Of a stretch of DNA of 26,910 nt, positions 23,081 to 26,910 are shown piece by piece (the first letter of the stretch is position 1; each line of letters starts with the position of its first letter). This DNA is from CABMKH01 sp040797625 (lineage in GTDB: Bacteria; Bacillota; Clostridia; Tissierellales; Tissierellaceae). Under the pieces are notes generated by a model, which searched no databases, was not told where the DNA came from, and saw only the letters and a list, made by a program, of their open reading frames with translations. The stretch covers positions 1-26,910 of the forward strand of contig JBQHQH010000032.1 of assembly GCA_052067355.1 (NCBI GenBank), read 5' to 3'. The position numbers and the translations under genes are program-made.

Positions 23081-24729
23081 AAAAGAATATACGAAAGGAG
23101 ATATTTTCCCTGTGGAATATGATAGCAATTTTTTCTTTGCTAGTCATAGGGATCTTTGTAATATACCCTTTAGTCAGGTTATTTGCAAAGAGTTTCTTCG
23201 ATACAGGTAGTTTTTCTTTACAAAACTATAAAGATTTTTTTTCTTTACCATATTATTTTTCTACATTAAAGAATAGTATTATGGTCTGCATCTTTGCTAC
23301 TATATGTGCTACTGCAATAGGGTTACCTATGGCATATTTTGTTTCACGTTTTAATATTCCATGTAAGCGTTTTATCAATATCTGTGTAATTTTATCTTTG
23401 ATGTCTCCACCTTTTATAGGTGCCTATTCTTGGATTGTCTTATTAGGACGTAATGGTTTTATTACCAATTTACTTAGTAATATGGGGATAACTCCTCCGA
23501 CTATATATGGATTTGGAGGTATCTTGTTAGTATTTACATTAAAGTTTTATCCTTATGTTTTCCTCTATGTATCTGGTGCATTAAAAAGCATGGATTCTTC
23601 TCTGGAAGAGGTGGCAGAAAACTTAGGAGTTTCGGGGGTGAAGAGGATCATGACTATAACTTTTCCTTTAGTTCTTCCAACTATTGCATCAGCAGCTTTA
23701 ATGGTATTTATGACGAGTCTTGCTGATTTTGGTACGCCTATGTTGATTGGTGAAGGTTATCGTGTTTTGCCAGTTGTTGTCTATACTGAATTTATGAGTG
23801 AAACAGGTGGAAATACCTCTATGGCTAGTACTTTAAGTGTTATTATTATTTTCTGTTCTACAGCAATATTATTTTTACAGAAGTGGTATATTGGAAGGAA
23901 GAATTATCAGATGAGTGCTTTACGACCACCTAAGATTAAGAAGTTGAGTCCAATTCCTAGATTCTTTGCATCTGCTTTTTGTTTTATCTGTGTATTATTG
24001 GCTATGCTACCTCAAATAACTGTGTTGGTAACTAGTTTTATCAAGACAAATGGACCGATCTTTGTCAAGGGATTTTCCTTCGATAGTTATAGGAGTATCT
24101 TCTATAAGTTAGGTAGAAATATTAAAAATACTTTTTCATTTTCCATAATTGCAATCCTTATTATGATAGTAGCAGGTATGTTATTATCCTACTGTATTGT
24201 TAGAAAACGTAATAAATTAACTGCTTCTATTGATGTATTTGTTATGCTGCCATATGTAATTCCAGGGGCTGTATTGGGGATTACACTGCTAGGAGCTTTT
24301 AATAAACCTCCTATTATGATTAGTGGTACAGCAGTGATTATGATTATATCCTATGTTATTCGTAAACTACCATATACAATTCGCTCTAGTACTGGTATCT
24401 TGTATCAGATAGACCCTAGTATTGATGAGGCTTCTATTAGTTTAGGAGTATCACCTATTAAGACTTTCTTTAAAATAACGGCAATGATGATGATGCCTGG
24501 AGTTTTAAGTGGTGCAATAATCAGCTGGATTACTACTATAAATGAGTTATCCAGTAGTATTATCTTATATACTGGTGAAACTGGGACAATTTCTGTGGCA
24601 ATCTATTCAGAGGTTGTTCGAGGAGGATATGGGACAGCAGCAGCTCTAGCTTCAATACTGACTTTGGTTACGACTATAACATTGTTGCTCTTCTTTAAAG
24701 TGACAAAGAGTGATAGTATCAGTATATGA
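23077..24729 (+). CDS. ABC importer permease, two fused domains (FbpB-like)
   Basis: 550 residues with about twelve membrane segments in two related halves. Each half carries an EAA-type coupling loop: EEVAENLGVSGVKRIMTITFP in the first (about 170-190) and DEASISLGVSPIKTFFKITA in the second (about 450-470). The fused form is typical of FbpB/AfuB importers. Both halves look complete. The gene overlaps the ATPase gene by four bases, which suggests coupled translation. Confidence 0.9.
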   Translation: MKKNIRKEIFSLWNMIAIFSLLVIGIFVIYPLVRLFAKSFFDTGSFSLQNYKDFFSLPYYFSTLKNSIMVCIFATICATAIGLPMAYFVSRFNIPCKRFINICVILSLMSPPFIGAYSWIVLLGRNGFITNLLSNMGITPPTIYGFGGILLVFTLKFYPYVFLYVSGALKSMDSSLEEVAENLGVSGVKRIMTITFPLVLPTIASAALMVFMTSLADFGTPMLIGEGYRVLPVVVYTEFMSETGGNTSMASTLSVIIIFCSTAILFLQKWYIGRKNYQMSALRPPKIKKLSPIPRFFASAFCFICVLLAMLPQITVLVTSFIKTNGPIFVKGFSFDSYRSIFYKLGRNIKNTFSFSIIAILIMIVAGMLLSYCIVRKRNKLTASIDVFVMLPYVIPGAVLGITLLGAFNKPPIMISGTAVIMIISYVIRKLPYTIRSSTGILYQIDPSIDEASISLGVSPIKTFFKITAMMMMPGVLSGAIISWITTINELSSSIILYTGETGTISVAIYSEVVRGGYGTAAALASILTLVTTITLLLFFKVTKSDSISI

Positions 24730-24744
24730 TACTTTATCTTTAAT

Positions 24745-24766
24745 AATTGTGAATTGAATTGTGAAT
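24745..24766 (+). promoter_or_regulatory. Direct repeats ahead of the kinase gene
   Basis: AATTGTGAAT at 24745-24754 and 24757-24766, a 12-bp period. The same ATTGTGAATG lies at 20789-20798 in the importer promoter. This could be a shared operator, for example for the response regulator. Confidence 0.4.
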
Positions 24767-24820
24767 GTAAATTATAAGCTATCAGATGAATTTTCTTATG
24801 GTCTTTCTGGAGGTTTAGAT

Positions 24821-26557
24821 ATGAATTTTTTTAATCGTTTATCTTTTAAGCATCGTATTTTATTGGGGAATTTTTTAGTTGGTATGCTACCAACGCTGAT
24901 ACTTATTTTGTGTTTTATGCAAATATTTGTTATTTCCTTAGAAAGACACGATAGGGAGAGAGCATTTAAACAAATCAATGAGTTGGATACTTCCTTTGAA
25001 AATTATCTGGAAGATCATAAAGATGTAATAGAATCTATAGCTTCTAATGACTTAATTCAAGAGGCTTTAATGGCTACAGACCATGAGAATGAAAATGAGA
25101 TCTATGTAGAATTATATCAGGCTACAGAGGGTATGAGAAAGGGTGTATCTGTTTCAATCTACGATGAAAAAGGCAGGATGTATTGGGGAACTTTAGGAAC
25201 AAAGGAAGGTGTAAACCTCCCTACTAGGTGGGGGGTATTGAGAAAGGCTTCCCAAAGTAGTGGAATGATTTTATATAGTGAAGGACTCAATGGAAGAATC
25301 GGAAATAAGACATTACTTTGGTTAGCAAATGCTATAAGAGACGGTAAAGGCAATATTATTGGGTATGTAGTGACGGAAATTACGTCTATTGGTTTTCAGG
25401 ATTTATTTAATAGTTTTGTCATAAATGGCGAGTCTGTTATGATAGTTGACAACTTTGGCTATTCAATCTATTCATCAGATAATGTATATTTACCCCATAA
25501 TATCTCCAGACAGATGATAGATGATTTTCGCCAAGAGGGAAAGTTATCTATGATTAAGAGAGAAAACAATTTTTCATTTTTACAGAGAAATGAAGACTAT
25601 GGCTACTATATATTTTTAACTATACCAGCAGGTATGACAAATGAGGCTATAGATTTGATGGAGTTAATTGGCCTATTGGGTTTGGGAATTGCATTGAGCT
25701 TTAGTGGCTTTGTTTCTTTTCTATTGAGTAAAGGACTTACTAGGCCTATTAATGAATTAAAACAGGCGATTGAGAGGGTTGAAAAGGGACATTTAGATAC
25801 GAGAATAGCAACAAGTCGAAAGGATGAGTTTGGGGAGTTATCAGATAGTTTTGATCGGATGAATGAAAATTTGCAACGATACACACAGCAATTAGTAGAA
25901 CGGCAAAGGGAGATATCAGAAATTAGAATTCGACTGCTTCAAGCACAACTCAACCCCCATTTTCTTTATAATTCTTTGGATACTATAAAATGGCTAGCTA
26001 AGATGAATGAAGTTTCTGGTGTAGCTGATATCACCAATGACTTAGCACAGATTTTACGTTGTAGTATTAGTAACGATCAATTTATTACAGTTAGAGAAGA
26101 GTTAGATGTAGTAGAAAGTTATATTGAGATTCAGAAGATCCGTTTTTCTGATAGATTTAAACATTCATTTTCTGTTCCAGAGGATCTATTAGATATTAAG
26201 ATTCCAAAATTGATTTTACAGCCTTTAGTTGAAAATTCGATTATACATGGTTTACAGGATAAAGAGGGCGGACAAATATCTATTACAGGGAAATTGTATC
26301 AGGGGGATTTACTCTTAACTATAAGAGACAATGGTTGTGGAATGCCTGCAGATATGGTAAATGAATATAATCTAGGCAATTTTCATAAAGACGGAGGACA
26401 TTTGGGAATTTATAATGTCTATTATATCTTAAAGTTATATTATGGGCAGAACTATGGTATTCATATAATCAGTAAGCCTGGTAATGGTACAGAGGTAAAT
26501 ATTATCTTCCCAGTTGAAAGAGGTGTAGTAAATCATGAAAAAAGTTTTAATTGTTGA
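24821..26557 (+). CDS. YesM-type sensor histidine kinase
   Basis: The frame is open from GTG 24761, but GGAGGT lies six bases before ATG 24821, so the protein likely begins MNFFNRL (578 residues). Layout: membrane segment at ~13-40, extracytoplasmic sensor ~41-279, second segment ~280-304, HAMP ~308-360, HisKA_7TM/His_kinase with phospho-His380 in QLNPHFLYNSLDTIKWL, and HATPase with LVENSIIHGL, RDNGCGMP and GGHLGIYNVYYIL. These kinases usually sense sugars or associated binding proteins and control a neighbouring importer. Here the importer genes lie just upstream. The next gene, overlapping by 23 bases, is the partner response regulator. Confidence 0.88.
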   Translation: MNFFNRLSFKHRILLGNFLVGMLPTLILILCFMQIFVISLERHDRERAFKQINELDTSFENYLEDHKDVIESIASNDLIQEALMATDHENENEIYVELYQATEGMRKGVSVSIYDEKGRMYWGTLGTKEGVNLPTRWGVLRKASQSSGMILYSEGLNGRIGNKTLLWLANAIRDGKGNIIGYVVTEITSIGFQDLFNSFVINGESVMIVDNFGYSIYSSDNVYLPHNISRQMIDDFRQEGKLSMIKRENNFSFLQRNEDYGYYIFLTIPAGMTNEAIDLMELIGLLGLGIALSFSGFVSFLLSKGLTRPINELKQAIERVEKGHLDTRIATSRKDEFGELSDSFDRMNENLQRYTQQLVERQREISEIRIRLLQAQLNPHFLYNSLDTIKWLAKMNEVSGVADITNDLAQILRCSISNDQFITVREELDVVESYIEIQKIRFSDRFKHSFSVPEDLLDIKIPKLILQPLVENSIIHGLQDKEGGQISITGKLYQGDLLLTIRDNGCGMPADMVNEYNLGNFHKDGGHLGIYNVYYILKLYYGQNYGIHIISKPGNGTEVNIIFPVERGVVNHEKSFNC

Positions 26558-26801
26558 AGATGAAGTTATGGTTCGTAAAGGAATTGTGCTCACTGTAGAT
26601 TGGAAAAGCATGGATTGTATGATAGTGGCAGAGGCTTCCAACGGCTTAGAAGGTATTGAAGCGATAAAACAGTACAAGCCTGATATAGTGATTACCGATG
26701 TTCAGATGCCTAAAATGGATGGCATTCAGATGATCAGATCGGTGATAGATAGTTGTGATGCTAGATTTATAATTTTAAGTGCCTATAGTGATTTTGATTA
26801 G
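26535..26801 (+). pseudogene. Response regulator cut off inside its receiver domain
   Basis: Only 88 residues. Receiver motifs present are the acidic pair (Glu8-Asp9), the phospho-acceptor Asp55 in IVITDVQMPK and Ser82 in ILSAYSDFD. The frame then ends with TAG. The conserved lysine, the last strand and helix, and the DNA-binding output domain (usually AraC-type in this family) are missing. In YesN relatives the SDFD stretch goes on with an aromatic residue. Here the last base of the stop codon is the first base of a GGCTCTGT sequence, so the most likely cause is insertion of a mobile element. A short stand-alone receiver is less likely. Confidence 0.75.
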
Positions 26802-26910
26802 GCTCTGTAAACTAAATATGAAAAAATAGTACAATATCTTCATAGAATTGCTTTAAGTTTCTTTGGATTGCTTTAAATTTCGCTTTCCATATGATAAAGC
26901 TTCGTCTATG
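26801..26910. mobile_element. Probable insertion-sequence end, continuing past the window
   Basis: GGCTCTGTAAACTAAATATG (26801-26820) interrupts the response regulator. The GGCTCTGT opening resembles terminal repeats of IS6 (IS240-type) and ISL3 elements. On the minus strand one frame is open from the window edge to a stop at 26814-26812 (~32 codons), and a second gives ~18 codons; either could be a transposase C-terminus. A 15-bp direct repeat with one mismatch (26847-26861, 26867-26881) lies within. The family cannot be fixed. Confidence 0.55.

Noticed and set aside
24761..24820. GTG at 24761 as start of the kinase
   Set aside because: No ribosome binding site precedes it, while GGAGGT is well placed for the ATG at 24821.

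Overview
The window looks like part of the chromosome of a low-GC (about one third G+C), anaerobic, Gram-positive Firmicute of the Clostridia/Tissierellia type. The reasons are AGGAGG-type ribosome binding sites nearly everywhere, frequent TTG/GTG starts, a sigma-54 activator of the PrpR_N-PAS-AAA type, a NhaC-family carrier beside a cysteine desulfidase, a YesM-like kinase, and strong stem-loop/T-tract terminators. I could not assign a genus from sequence alone. No rRNA, tRNA or CRISPR array was seen.

Layout: (1) 1-837, the 3' end of a surface protein with near-identical 77-residue Ig-like repeats. (2) 931-1506 (-), a protein resembling the competence regulator ComK. (3) 1797-6194, a sigma-54 activator followed by a textbook -24/-12 promoter, a KdgT-like permease and a two-subunit UxaA-type sugar-acid dehydratase, closed by a strong terminator. 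(4) 6288-7447 (-), a small amidase whose ribosome binding site lies in a hairpin, a GC-rich dispersed repeat, and an XRE repressor. (5) 7716-10483, an NhaC-family carrier and a cysteine desulfidase from a near-consensus sigma-A promoter. (6) 10598-12129, a HigB/HigA toxin-antitoxin pair flanked by two identical 36-bp terminator repeats. (7) 12373-15042, two small membrane proteins and an M20 peptidase, possibly an uncharacterised importer-peptidase system. (8) 15432-19609, a malX-malY-like locus with a PRD regulator. (9) 19713-20286, a Phd/RelE-type toxin-antitoxin pair. (10) 20854-26801, a lipoprotein-dependent ABC importer of the FbpA/AfuA class with a YesM-type kinase and a response regulator that stops inside its receiver domain, where a sequence starting GGCTCTGT (probable insertion-sequence end) begins and runs out of the window.

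How the genes work together: most of the window is a series of self-contained nutrient-uptake cassettes, each pairing a transporter with an enzyme and often its own regulator: sugar acid (permease, dehydratase, sigma-54 activator), amino acid (carrier, desulfidase), peptide-like substrate (two membrane proteins, peptidase), glucose/maltose-type sugar (EIICB, MalY, PRD regulator), and an anionic solute, perhaps phosphorylated (ABC importer, two-component system). Toxin-antitoxin modules and repeat relics sit between them, which suggests that the cassette borders are insertion points. The strongest leads are the helically phased upstream sites and sigma-54 promoter, the DUF5058-like membrane pair with a peptidase, the toxin-antitoxin cassette between identical terminators, a 23-nt element shared by two leaders, and the truncated response regulator.
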